52,816 nucleotides of DNA. It comes from Kutzneria sp. Lineage in GTDB: Bacteria > Actinomycetota > Actinomycetes > Mycobacteriales > Pseudonocardiaceae. The stretch spans positions 1 through 52,816 of the forward strand of contig JAFAZC010000047.1 of assembly GCA_019239965.1 (NCBI GenBank), given 5' to 3'. The notes beneath the pieces were generated by a model, which worked only from the letters and a program-made list of their open reading frames with translations, was not told the DNA's origin and ran no database searches. Position numbers and translations under genes: made by a program. Positions 29,316-37,973 of this stretch are shown one piece after another; within the stretch, counting starts at the first letter, position 1; each line of letters starts with the position of its first letter.

Positions 29316-30866
29316 TCAGCCAGGCACCACCGCCGTCCGTGCTGGGACCCGGTCGGCTGGAGCCGGTACCGGCGGAACGGGCTGCGGTTGTGGCTGGCAT
29401 TCCAGATCGGCACCCCGGCCCGTCTTGCGGGCCGGCAGCGCGCCGGTGGCGAGGTAGTCGGCGACCCGGCTGTCGACGCAGGCGTTGCCGCGCAGGGACA
29501 CCGCATGGCTGGTGCCACCAGGCTCGGCGATCAGCACGGCGCCGGGGAAGCGGCCGCGCACCTCCAGGCTGCCTGGATACGGAGTGGCCGCGTCCAACGT
29601 CTCATCGATCATCAGCACGCTCTGCACACCGTGGCCGTCCACCGTGACCGGCGTGGAAGCCTTGGCCGGCCAGTACACGCACGGCGCGTTGTACCAGGCG
29701 TTCTGCCAGGTGAAGTAGGGCGCCCGCAGCCAGGTCCGCCAGTTGTCCACCCGCCACTGGTTCCAGTTGGTCGGCCACTGCACGTCGCTGCACTGCACCG
29801 CGAGGTATACCGCGTAGCCGTTGTCGTCACCGCGGCTGTCGAAGGCGTCGAACAGTTTCTTGAGTGTCTGCCAGTCCCCCGAGTTGACGAACTTCGACAG
29901 CGCGTCGCCGAGGATGAGCCAGCGGAGCTGGTAGTAGGGGGCCTGCTGGAAGATGTCGATCAGCTCGTCGGGGCCGATGATCCCGCCGGCTGGTTGGACG
30001 GACACCTTGCGCAGCTGGGCGTCGAAGACGTTCCTGACCGCGGCCTCGGTCTTGCCGAGGTGGTAGGCGTCGTCGTGCTCGGCGAGCCAGCCGAACCAGA
30101 CCTGGAGGTTCTTGTCGAACGCCGAATCCTGGTTGAGGTTGGCCTGGTACCAGACATTGCGCGGATCCACGGTACTGTCCAGCACCATCCTGCGGACGTT
30201 GTGCGGGTGCAGTGTGCCGTACACCTGTCCGAGATAGGTTCCGTAGGAGAAGCCGTAGAAGTTCAGCTGGTCGGCGCCGAGCGCCATCCGGATGCTGTCC
30301 ATGTCCTGGACCGTGTCCGTGGTCTTCATGTTCGCCAGTAGCTCTGCGGGGTTGTTCTTCGCACAGGCCTGTGCGTAGGACTTCGACCGGTCCAGCCAGG
30401 TCCGCTCCAGGGCGGGCGTGACGGGTACGTACCCGGGGCGGTTGTAGTCCATGTAGTCCGGGATGCAGGACAACGCCGGCTTGCTGTCACCGACACCGCG
30501 CGGATCGAAGCCGATCCAGTCATAGGAGTCGCCGGCGTGATTGGGCACCCGCTGGCCGACCGTGGCCAAGGTGAGGCCGGACCCGCCGGGGCCGCCGGGG
30601 TTGGTGAGCATGATGCCCTGATACCGCGAATCAGGCGTCTTGTGCTTGATCCGGCTGACCGCGAGCTGGATCTTGCCGCCGGTTGGGTCGGCGTAGCTCA
30701 TCGGTACGTCGAGCAGACCGCATTCGGCGCCGGCGGCGACGAGCGCCGCGGCGGTACACGGCCCCCACTTGATCGAGGCATGGGCCTGCGGCGTACCGGC
30801 CAACGCGGTCGGGGCCGCCACTGTCGTCAGGGTGACAGCGACCGCCGCGACGACGAAACGTCTCAC
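29316..30866 (-). CDS. secreted alpha/beta hydrolase, tripeptidyl-aminopeptidase (TAP) type
   Basis: A 516-residue exported peptidase. The signal peptide reads RRFVVAAVAVTLTTVAAPTA with a cleavage site near ALAG. Seen: LTNPGGPGGSGL (oxyanion region), FDPRGVGDSKP, the serine nucleophile in FYGFSYGTYLGQVYG, and His in EPGGTSHAVSLRGNACV in the C-terminal TAP-like domain; the catalytic aspartate should be in MIDETLDAATPYP. GTG at 30866 has GAGG eight bases upstream. Relatives release short peptides or amino acids from protein N-termini. Physiological substrate unknown. Confidence 0.88.
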   Translation of the reverse strand: MRRFVVAAVAVTLTTVAAPTALAGTPQAHASIKWGPCTAAALVAAGAECGLLDVPMSYADPTGGKIQLAVSRIKHKTPDSRYQGIMLTNPGGPGGSGLTLATVGQRVPNHAGDSYDWIGFDPRGVGDSKPALSCIPDYMDYNRPGYVPVTPALERTWLDRSKSYAQACAKNNPAELLANMKTTDTVQDMDSIRMALGADQLNFYGFSYGTYLGQVYGTLHPHNVRRMVLDSTVDPRNVWYQANLNQDSAFDKNLQVWFGWLAEHDDAYHLGKTEAAVRNVFDAQLRKVSVQPAGGIIGPDELIDIFQQAPYYQLRWLILGDALSKFVNSGDWQTLKKLFDAFDSRGDDNGYAVYLAVQCSDVQWPTNWNQWRVDNWRTWLRAPYFTWQNAWYNAPCVYWPAKASTPVTVDGHGVQSVLMIDETLDAATPYPGSLEVRGRFPGAVLIAEPGGTSHAVSLRGNACVDSRVADYLATGALPARKTGRGADLECQPQPQPVPPVPAPADRVPARTAVVPG

Positions 30867-30994
30867 ACGATTCACCTCATTCGTTCGGACACGCTCCACG
30901 ACGGCATGCACGTTAGCCGGCCGATCCGCGGCCCTCCACTGGAATGGCCGAGGCGACCGCGACATCGCCCGGAAGTACCAGGCCCCCGGCCCGC

Positions 30995-31645
30995 TCATCT
31001 CCTCCGGTACTGACTCGCCAGCTGGCGCGCCATACAGGGCTGGCAGCTGACCCACGTGTCCGTGCCGGGTCGGGGGCCGGACACCGGATCGTGCTCGATG
31101 ATCCCTTCGGCGCGCAGCTGTTGCATACGTGTTCGGGGAATGACGTCGGCGATCTCACCGGCGTAGATCTTTTTCTCGCAGAAATCGCAGGTGTACGCGA
31201 CCTCGGGCTGTGGCACGTTCGCCGGCCACCGGTCGAACACCCGCTCCCAGGCCGCGGCCGCGAACAGCGTGCATTCGGCCGGATGGACTGGGCCGGACCT
31301 CGGCGGCGCAACGTCACGAATGGCGCACGACCGTGCCTCATCCCGGTCAAAGGTGAAGAGCTCACTGCAGTTCTCACAGATGCCCCACGGGGACCGCTGC
31401 CCGGACGCGACCCGCAGGGTCTCGTCGAACACGCCCAGCTGCTGCGAGTCATCCATGACGAGCTTGTCCTGCAACGCCTTGACCAACGTGAAGTGAGTCG
31501 TCCAATACGACTCGGACAGCACGACATCCCTGGTGGCGAGATAGTACGACTTCGTGCGTTCCAGTTCGGCACCGCACGAGTCACACACCGGACGTGTCGG
31601 GCGGTCAGCCTCACTGCGGGACAGCCTGCCCTTGAACCAGCCCAT
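30995..31645 (-). CDS. cysteine-rich hypothetical protein with four CxxC-type pairs
   Basis: A 216-residue protein I do not recognise. It carries four zinc-knuckle-like pairs: PVCDSCGAEL, GICENCSELF, YTCDFCEKKI and VSCQPCMARQ. The spacing suggests two zinc sites, perhaps in treble-clef or rubredoxin-like folds. A middle part (YLATRDVVLSESYWTTHFTL) may be helical. No signal peptide or membrane segment is evident. ATG at 31645 has AAGGGA upstream. It lies between a secreted peptidase and bioA on the same strand, without close coupling. Confidence 0.72.
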   Translation of the reverse strand: MGWFKGRLSRSEADRPTRPVCDSCGAELERTKSYYLATRDVVLSESYWTTHFTLVKALQDKLVMDDSQQLGVFDETLRVASGQRSPWGICENCSELFTFDRDEARSCAIRDVAPPRSGPVHPAECTLFAAAAWERVFDRWPANVPQPEVAYTCDFCEKKIYAGEIADVIPRTRMQQLRAEGIIEHDPVSGPRPGTDTWVSCQPCMARQLASQYRRR

Positions 31646-31782
31646 GTGAAATTTTCCCTTCCTACAGTGAGGCCAACGACAGTAGCCGCACAACCGGCAC
31701 CTGGCGCGCCCAGAACTGGACAGTCACGGAACACAAGGCACGCACGGAACACAAGGCACCGCCGGGCGTCGTGCCAACCGGG

Positions 31783-33051
31783 TCAGGACACCGCGGCCGC
31801 GGCCACGATCGCCTCACACACGGTGGCCAGATCGTCATCGGTGCTGACGTAGGCGGGCATCGTGTAAATCAGGTCGCGAAACGGTCGTAGCCAGACGCCG
31901 CGGTCGACCGCGGCGCGCGTCGCCGCGATCGGGTCGACGGAATGGTCGAGCTGGACGACGCCGATCGCGCCGAGCGCTCGGACGTCGGCCACTCCCGGCA
32001 CCGACCGCGCCGGGCGCAGACCGGCGGTCAGGCTCGCCTCGATCCTGCCGACCACAGCCCGCCAATCCATGTTCAGCAACAGATCTATCGAGGCGCTGGC
32101 GACCGCCGAGGACAGTGGGTTGCCCATGAACGTGGGACCGTGGGCGAAGACCGCCGGATCGCCGGCGGAGATCCCTTCGGCGATCCGGCTGGTGCACAAC
32201 GCCGCCGCCATCGTCAGGTATCCGCCAGTGAGTGCCTTGCCGACACACATGATGTCCGGACTGATCCCCGCGTGGTCGGCGGCGAACAGCTCGCCCGTGC
32301 GTCCGAACCCGGTGGCGATCTCGTCGAAGACCAGCAGGACGTCATTGGCCAACGTGGCCTCCCGCAACACGTGCAGGTACCGCGGATCGTGGAAGCGCAT
32401 GCCACCCGCGTTCTGCACGACCGGCTCGACGATCACGGCGGCCAGGTCCTCGGCGTGCCGCTCGACGAGGTCGACGATATGCGCGACGTAGGCGGGGTCC
32501 AGTTCCGCCGGCGGCGCATCGGCGAACACCTGCTCGGGCAGCACTCCCCGCCACAGCGCATGCATACCGCCGTCCGGGTCACACACGCTCATCGGGTGGA
32601 AGGTGTCCCCGTGGTAGCCGCCCCGCCAGGTCATCAACCGGCGTTTGGCGGGCCGGCCGGCCGCGCGCCAGTACTGCAGACACATCTTGATCGCGACTTC
32701 GACCGACACCGAACCCGAGTCGGCCAGAAACACGTGCCGCAGCGGCTCTGGTGTGATCTCGACCAGCTTCGCGACCAGCCGGACCGCGGGCTCGTGGGTG
32801 AGACCGCCGAACATCACATGACTCATCCTGCCGAGCTGATCTCGTACGGCGTCGTCGAGCATCGGGTTGCGGTAGCCGTGGATCGCCGACCACCACGACG
32901 ACATCCCGTCGACGAGCTCGCGGCCGTCGGCAAGCCGCAGCCGGACTCCTGAGGCCGATTCGACCACCAGCGGCGGGACACGGCCGGGCATCGCACCATA
33001 GGGGTGCCAGACGTGCGCACGATCCAGTGCCAGCAGTTCGTCGGGAGTCAT
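31783..33051 (-). CDS. bioA: adenosylmethionine-8-amino-7-oxononanoate aminotransferase
   Basis: A 422-residue PLP enzyme of biotin synthesis that uses SAM as amino donor. Seen: [12 protein letters not shown] at the N-terminus (with the substrate tyrosine), [58 protein letters not shown] and the PLP lysine in [15 protein letters not shown]. Start ATG at 33051. The usual neighbour bioF (AON synthase) is missing here. Confidence 0.95.
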   Translation of the reverse strand: MTPDELLALDRAHVWHPYGAMPGRVPPLVVESASGVRLRLADGRELVDGMSSWWSAIHGYRNPMLDDAVRDQLGRMSHVMFGGLTHEPAVRLVAKLVEITPEPLRHVFLADSGSVSVEVAIKMCLQYWRAAGRPAKRRLMTWRGGYHGDTFHPMSVCDPDGGMHALWRGVLPEQVFADAPPAELDPAYVAHIVDLVERHAEDLAAVIVEPVVQNAGGMRFHDPRYLHVLREATLANDVLLVFDEIATGFGRTGELFAADHAGISPDIMCVGKALTGGYLTMAAALCTSRIAEGISAGDPAVFAHGPTFMGNPLSSAVASASIDLLLNMDWRAVVGRIEASLTAGLRPARSVPGVADVRALGAIGVVQLDHSVDPIAATRAAVDRGVWLRPFRDLIYTMPAYVSTDDDLATVCEAIVAAAAVS

Positions 33052-33093
33052 CGGCGCAACGCTAGTGTGCCGATTGCCGGCGCCGACGAAGGG

Positions 33094-33804
33094 TCAACCG
33101 TCTCCCAGTACGGCCGCGACGACGTCGTCGGTATCGGTCAGGTCGGCGAGAACGGTGTCCGCGCCGGCGGCCGTGAGCTCCTCGGCGGAGTACTGGCCAC
33201 TCGCGACGGCGACGGCGGTCGCACCGCTTGCCCGGGCCGCCGCGACGTCCAACGGCGTGTCTCCCACCAACACCGTTGTTCTCCCGGCGAAGCCGTGGCC
33301 GTACTTCGCGCCCGCGAGGGTCCGTGCGGTGTCCACGAGATGAGCGCGAACCAGGTGCTCATCCCCGAAGGCGCCCACCTCGAGGTCGAGATGTCCGGCC
33401 AGTTCCAGCACCCGGAGCTTGACCAGTCCTATCCGCCGAAGGTTTCCGGTGAGCACGGACTGGACGACGTCGCGGCGCCCGGAGAGCGCGGCGAGTGCCC
33501 GCTTGGCGCCGGGAAGCGCCCGCCCCCCTCGGCTACAGAGCTGTTCGGCGGTCTCCTCCGCGGCCTCCGCCGCAGCCGTTTGAAGCTCCGCCAGCCTGTG
33601 CTCGCCGTCGGTGCCCCGCTGGGCGAGGAGCTCGGCCAGAATGGCGCGATCGGTACGGCCCGCCATGGGAACCTGTTCCGTCGGCGGCGAGCCGAAGCAC
33701 TTCTGGAAAGCACGGGCCATGGCGGCACGGCCGAATCCAGCCGGATCTATGAGTGTGCCGTCAACATCCCACAAGACAAGTCGCCCGGGCGTTGAACCGC
33801 TCAC
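33094..33804 (-). CDS. HAD-superfamily hydrolase
   Basis: A 236-residue phosphatase-like protein. Motif I is LVLWDVDGTLID, the cap begins at MARAFQKCFG, motif II is SVLTGNLRR, the lysine is in HLVDTARTLAGAKYGHGF, and motif IV is VLVGDTPLDVAAAR. The whole is of normal length for the DUF-like phosphoglycolate-phosphatase branch. GTG at 33804 fits; an upstream ATG at 33837 would run into the tandem repeat. It lies 42 bases upstream of bioA; substrate unknown. Confidence 0.88.
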   Translation of the reverse strand: MSGSTPGRLVLWDVDGTLIDPAGFGRAAMARAFQKCFGSPPTEQVPMAGRTDRAILAELLAQRGTDGEHRLAELQTAAAEAAEETAEQLCSRGGRALPGAKRALAALSGRRDVVQSVLTGNLRRIGLVKLRVLELAGHLDLEVGAFGDEHLVRAHLVDTARTLAGAKYGHGFAGRTTVLVGDTPLDVAAARASGATAVAVASGQYSAEELTAAGADTVLADLTDTDDVVAAVLGDG

Positions 33805-33817
33805 CCACGCAGTCCTA

Positions 33818-33849
33818 TCACATACGTCTGGGGTCACATACGTCTGGGG
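33818..33849. repeat. perfect 16-bp tandem repeat at the island edge
   Basis: TCACATACGTCTGGGG occurs twice back to back (33818-33833 and 33834-33849). It is in the gap between the HAD phosphatase and the transporter remnant, at the boundary where the strand of the genes and the apparent base composition change. Confidence 0.8.
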
Positions 33850-33942
33850 CTAAGCCAGGCTTGCTTCGGGAACCCGTGGCGCTCGTCAGCTGGACTGACG
33901 GCCGGCGTCGACACTGGTTGGCCGGAATGAAACGTCCTCGCC

Positions 33943-34299
33943 TTGGCGGTCCGCATTCCCGCAGGTCTACACAGTGGTGTGACACAACTCCTATCTCGGC
34001 ATGCTGAAACTCGGGCCTCGGACTTCATGGGACGGGTCGTTTCGGTACAGCGAGCCGTCGGATTCGGGCTCTACCCCGTTGGTGCCCTTTTCAGCGGCTG
34101 GGTCGTCTCCCGGTTCGGTGTCACAGACATGTTCCTGATCGCAGGAGGCATCCAGGGCCTGGTCTGGCTGATCACCTGGCTTTCCCCGCTGAGCCGGGCC
34201 ACGGCGACCGCGGACCAGGACGACAACGGGCAGCCCACACCGGTGACAACCACCACGGCAACGACGTCAAGTGATGACCAAGAAAGTGTCCCACGATGA
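33943..34299 (+). pseudogene. MFS transporter, C-terminal remnant
   Basis: The last 90 or so residues of an MFS transporter: FMGRVVSVQRAVGFGLYPVG, ALFSGWVVSRFGVTDMFLIA, then GGIQGLVWLITWLSPLS and a Thr/Asp-rich tail. About 300 N-terminal residues are missing, and 33850-33990 holds only unrelated-looking codons. The stop overlaps the next ATG by four bases (ATGA), so the original operon junction is intact and the remnant probably once headed this gene set. Function lost unless a shorter start is used. Confidence 0.8.
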
Positions 34300-35273
34300 C
34301 CACCGATGACTCATTCACCTCGCAGGATCTCTACTTCGTCCCACTGGGCACCGCTCTCGGCGGGAAGAGGGACCTGGCGGAACTGTCCGACCTCGACGCC
34401 GAGCAAGTTGCTCGGTACAGGTCCTTCGGCTACCAGTGCTGCCGGGTCGCGGATACCGACGTCTTCAGCCTGTGCTTCGACGCGGTCAAGGACTCCGCCG
34501 CGCTCGCGGGACGGATGAACGACGTCGACCTCTTCTGCTATGCCATCGAGCCGAACATCCAGAGCAGCAACAACTGGATGCTCAATGAGCAGGCGTGGCG
34601 GAAACGGGACATTCGCTGGCTCATCCAGCAGCTGGATATCCACCCGAAACGTATCGTCGGTTTGTCGATGTACAACTGCGCCACGTTCCTCAGCGGGATC
34701 GACATCGCCGCCATGGCAATCCGATCCGGCGCCGCCAGCACCGCGCTGTCCATCGTCGCCGGTGTAGCGAACGAGCACAGCCCACGGATTCCACACGCCT
34801 TCCACGTGCAGAGTGACGGCGCCACCGGATTCCTGGTGACCGGGGACACGAGTTTCCCGGACGGATACCGGATCGTCTCCCACGTCATCGACTACGTCAA
34901 TCCGAGCGAGTTCAGGTCGCTCGACGGGACGATCGACGAAACGCGCTACTTCACGCTCAAAGCTCTCAAGATCCGAGACACGATCGAGGGCCTGCTCTCC
35001 CGGTCACAGACGGCCCCGGAGCAACTGGAGCGCGTTTTCGTGCAGAACCTCGGCCAGCGGGCGATGCTCAAATACGGCGGTCTGTGCGGCGTCACCGAGG
35101 ACACGGTCTGGCTCGACAGCCTTGCCGGCAACGCTCATGTCATCGGTATCGACAGCCTGGTGAACTTCCACGAGTACCACCAACGTTCCACTCTCACCGC
35201 TGGACGTCGTGTGCTGATCGTCGGTACCTCGGGCATGAGCTGGGGCGGCATGGTCCTGGAACGCGGTCACTGA
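34296..35273 (+). CDS. KAS III-like enzyme with altered catalytic triad
   Basis: A 325-residue thiolase-fold protein of FabH type. The nucleophile is Cys in SMYNCATFLSGIDIAAMAIR, and the asparagine is in SLAGNAHVIGIDSLVN. The His that normally stands in a HQAN segment is replaced: the aligned stretch reads FVQNLGQRAML, with Asn at the position of His. Such changes are known in KAS III homologues that transfer acyl groups to sugars or amines from a carrier protein, not in chain-elongating enzymes. ATG at 34296 overlaps the remnant MFS stop. It is followed by an ACP gene 42 bases on. Acyl-transfer to the product of the neighbouring glycosyltransferase is the working hypothesis. Confidence 0.82.
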   Translation: MTTDDSFTSQDLYFVPLGTALGGKRDLAELSDLDAEQVARYRSFGYQCCRVADTDVFSLCFDAVKDSAALAGRMNDVDLFCYAIEPNIQSSNNWMLNEQAWRKRDIRWLIQQLDIHPKRIVGLSMYNCATFLSGIDIAAMAIRSGAASTALSIVAGVANEHSPRIPHAFHVQSDGATGFLVTGDTSFPDGYRIVSHVIDYVNPSEFRSLDGTIDETRYFTLKALKIRDTIEGLLSRSQTAPEQLERVFVQNLGQRAMLKYGGLCGVTEDTVWLDSLAGNAHVIGIDSLVNFHEYHQRSTLTAGRRVLIVGTSGMSWGGMVLERGH

Positions 35274-35315
35274 CACTACCGACAGGCTCCCTACTCGACA
35301 CGAGGTGAAGCAGAC

Positions 35316-35567
35316 ATGGCACAGCACACGGTAGCCACTGAGATCACGGAGATCTTCCGCGAGATCGCCCACCTACCCGAGGACATGGAGGTGGACCCCG
35401 CCGCGACGCTGACCGATCACCACAACTGGGATTCGGTCAGTCAGATAGAACTCATCGTCAGAACCGAGGCGAAGTACCGCATCCGACTGACTGAGGGCGA
35501 CCTTCGGGAGTGCCACACGTTGGCCGCCTTCATCCAACGCGTTGAGAGTCGACGCTATGCGGACTGA
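35316..35567 (+). CDS. stand-alone acyl carrier protein
   Basis: An 83-residue carrier protein. The phosphopantetheine serine is in NWDSVSQIELIV, following the usual D-S-L/V motif. It is acidic (EDMEVDPAATLTD) and helical. Its 3' end overlaps the ligase gene by 11 bases, so the two are coupled; the ligase is the likely loader. Start ATG at 35316 (MAQHTVATEITEIFREIAHL). Confidence 0.88.
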   Translation: MAQHTVATEITEIFREIAHLPEDMEVDPAATLTDHHNWDSVSQIELIVRTEAKYRIRLTEGDLRECHTLAAFIQRVESRRYAD

Positions 35568-36942
35568 CAAGGCCGAGCACGGTCCCCTGTATGGCGCACT
35601 GCGTCGCCATGCCCTGACCGAGCCGCACAGAAATGCCGTCATCCACGACGCCGGCGTTCCCACCTACGGCGAGCTACTGCACGAGGTCGACGTACGGGCG
35701 GAGCTCATCAGCCAACAGGGCTCGTTCTGGCACATCCTGCACGATCCACCCAAGGTGGAGTTCATGCTCGACTACCTGGCGACGACAAAGGCCAACACTC
35801 CGGTGGTCATCAGCGACGGCACCACGACGGCTGGCTCCATTGCCTCACTGCTGAGGGAGAACACCGAGGCGGTCGACAGCCTCGTCGTGGCCGCTCCCGA
35901 AGTGATCTTCACGTCGGGAAGCTCGGCCAAGGCCAAGGCGGTCCTGCTCGACGGACATCAGATGTACCGCAAGGCCCTGCAGATCAACGACTTCATGGGC
36001 AACTCACCGGAGGACGTCGAACTGATCACGCTGCCATTGCGCCATTCGTTCGGCCTCGGCCGACTCAGATGCGCCGTCGCGCGTGGTCAGACCACCCGGC
36101 TGGTCGAGCGGATCGGCTCGCCCGACGAGCTCTTCGAACTGACGAAGCCACATGCGGCCAACGGCCTCGCCTTCATCGGGTCGATGGCGAAGATCCTGCT
36201 GAGCCGGCATGAAGGCGCTCTCGCGGAGTCCGCCGGTCGCATATCCTATGTCGAAATCGGCAGCGAGCCGCTCGAACTGGAATTTCGGCAGGCACTCGTC
36301 CGACTGCTCCCTGACGCACGGCTCGGCATGCATTACGGGATGACCGAACTCTCCCGTGTCGCCATGGTCGACCTGCGTCAGTCGACAACGGGACCGGCCG
36401 CGGCGGGTCAGCCGATGCCGGAGGTGGAGGTCAGGATCACTGACCCGTCTGGTGCCGTCGAGCACACCGGCCGGCCCGGCGAGATCTGGGTCCGCGGAGC
36501 GGCCATGCTCCGGGCATACGTGCACGAGGACGGACTCCGCACGGTTCCCCGGCAGACCTGGCTCCAGACAAAGGATCACGGCCATGTGCGCGAGGACGGG
36601 GCGCTTGTCGTCGAGGGCCGCCTGTCCACCGTGCTGAACATCCTCGGCAAGAAGGTCGTGCCCGAGGAGACCGAGCGGGTGCTGCGTGGACTGTTTCCCA
36701 GGCTCGACTGCGTCTGCGTTCCGGCAGAGCTGATTCCGGGAGTTCTCATCCTGGTCGCCGTCCTTGAGTCCCCTGACACCGACCGACCGGACCGGGCAGT
36801 TCTGCACAGTTCACTGAGCGAGCGTCTGCCCGCGCACCAGATTCCCCGACGGTTCGTCTACGCCGACCGACTCCCGCGCCTGGCCAACGGAAAAGTCGAC
36901 CGGGCCTGCGCCATCGACATTGCCTCCGGTCGGGAATTGTGA
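35557..36942 (+). CDS. ANL-superfamily AMP-forming ligase
   Basis: A 461-residue acyl- or amino-acyl-AMP ligase. Seen: the P-loop IFTSGSSAKAKAVLL (A3), LPLRHSFGLGRLR, HYGMTELSRVAMVDL (A5), LQTKDHGHVREDGALVVEGR (A7 Asp and A8 hinge region) and LANGKVDRA with the A10 lysine. ATG at 35557 overlaps the ACP end. It lacks a carrier or other fused domain and should load the adjacent ACP. Substrate cannot be read. The stop shares bases with the GT2 start (TGATG). Confidence 0.87.
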   Translation: MRTDKAEHGPLYGALRRHALTEPHRNAVIHDAGVPTYGELLHEVDVRAELISQQGSFWHILHDPPKVEFMLDYLATTKANTPVVISDGTTTAGSIASLLRENTEAVDSLVVAAPEVIFTSGSSAKAKAVLLDGHQMYRKALQINDFMGNSPEDVELITLPLRHSFGLGRLRCAVARGQTTRLVERIGSPDELFELTKPHAANGLAFIGSMAKILLSRHEGALAESAGRISYVEIGSEPLELEFRQALVRLLPDARLGMHYGMTELSRVAMVDLRQSTTGPAAAGQPMPEVEVRITDPSGAVEHTGRPGEIWVRGAAMLRAYVHEDGLRTVPRQTWLQTKDHGHVREDGALVVEGRLSTVLNILGKKVVPEETERVLRGLFPRLDCVCVPAELIPGVLILVAVLESPDTDRPDRAVLHSSLSERLPAHQIPRRFVYADRLPRLANGKVDRACAIDIASGREL

Positions 36943-37973
36943 TGGCAAAGGTCAGCATCTGCATCCCCGTCTACAATCGCGCGGAACAACTGGACCGGGC
37001 CCTGCGGAGCGCGATCGGGCAGACGTACTCCGATCTCGACATCATCGTGCTCGACAACGCCAGCACGGATGCCAGCCTCGAGGTCGCACGATCCCACGCG
37101 GCACACGACCCCCGCGTCCGTGTAGAGCGCAACGACACCACTCTGGACAAGGCCGCCAACTGGCGCCGCTGTCTCTCGTTCGCCCGCGGGGAATACGTCA
37201 AACTGCTGTTCTCCGACGACTGGATCTCCGAAGAGGCGATCGAGCGCGCGGTCCGGGTCCTCGACGCACGACCGGATATCGGCTTCGTCTACACCGCTAT
37301 GAGCTGGACTGAACACGGCTCGACGAACACCTGCTACACGGCGGACTCCGACGAGGACATGGCCTCCGTCGACTTTCTCTACCGCTCCGCGACGATCGCG
37401 GACCTGGTTCCCGTCAGCACGTCCTGCGTGGTGGTGCGAACGTCGGACGCGGTGACCCTGTTCGAGGAGCGCATCCCGGCACGGCTTTCGCGGGACACCC
37501 ACCACATCGGGGTCGGCTACTCCGCGATTCTGCTGTGGCGCTGCTGTGACCGCTATCCGGCCGTCCACCACATCGGCGCCGTCCTCGCGCACTCGGCGGA
37601 GGCCACTAGCGGTGAGCTGAACTCCCGCACTCGCTACCGTGACCAGTACGAGACACTGTGGTGGGGCTATCGCAACGCCTTCGCTCACTTCCTGTCCGGG
37701 TGCGGGCAGCCGGACGAGGTCCTACGAGGGCTAATGACCACAGTTGTCGTCTCCACCGTTCCCCTGCGGCCCTACGGAGCACGCAAGCGCCTTCGCCGCC
37801 TTCGTCTTCTCTTTCCCGAGCTGAGGATGCTGGCCCTGCGACCATTCCAGGCACGTGTCCGCCCGTTCCTCGCACACAGACTGCTGCACCCGCCGGATCC
37901 GGTCGAGATTCTCGGCCCGTCGACTCCCAGCAGGACAAGGGCGGTCCGCGCATCACGGGGAGCCGCACGATGA
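36942..37973 (+). CDS. GT2-family glycosyltransferase
   Basis: A 343-residue GT-A enzyme. Seen: VSICIPVYNRAEQLDRALRS, IIVLDNASTDASLEVARS, and LFSDDWISEEAIERAV with the metal-binding DxD-like Asp pair. The C-terminal third is arginine-rich (ARKRLRRLRLLFPELRMLAL) and may contact acceptor or membrane. ATG at 36942 touches the ligase stop; GTG at 36939 would add one residue. Donor and acceptor unknown. It is followed without gap by the ATP-grasp gene. Confidence 0.87.
   Translation: MAKVSICIPVYNRAEQLDRALRSAIGQTYSDLDIIVLDNASTDASLEVARSHAAHDPRVRVERNDTTLDKAANWRRCLSFARGEYVKLLFSDDWISEEAIERAVRVLDARPDIGFVYTAMSWTEHGSTNTCYTADSDEDMASVDFLYRSATIADLVPVSTSCVVVRTSDAVTLFEERIPARLSRDTHHIGVGYSAILLWRCCDRYPAVHHIGAVLAHSAEATSGELNSRTRYRDQYETLWWGYRNAFAHFLSGCGQPDEVLRGLMTTVVVSTVPLRPYGARKRLRRLRLLFPELRMLALRPFQARVRPFLAHRLLHPPDPVEILGPSTPSRTRAVRASRGAAR

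Noticed and set aside
33850..33942. N-terminal part of the MFS transporter in another frame
   Set aside because: No hydrophobic stretch or MFS motif in any of the three plus-strand frames, so the missing part is deleted rather than frameshifted.
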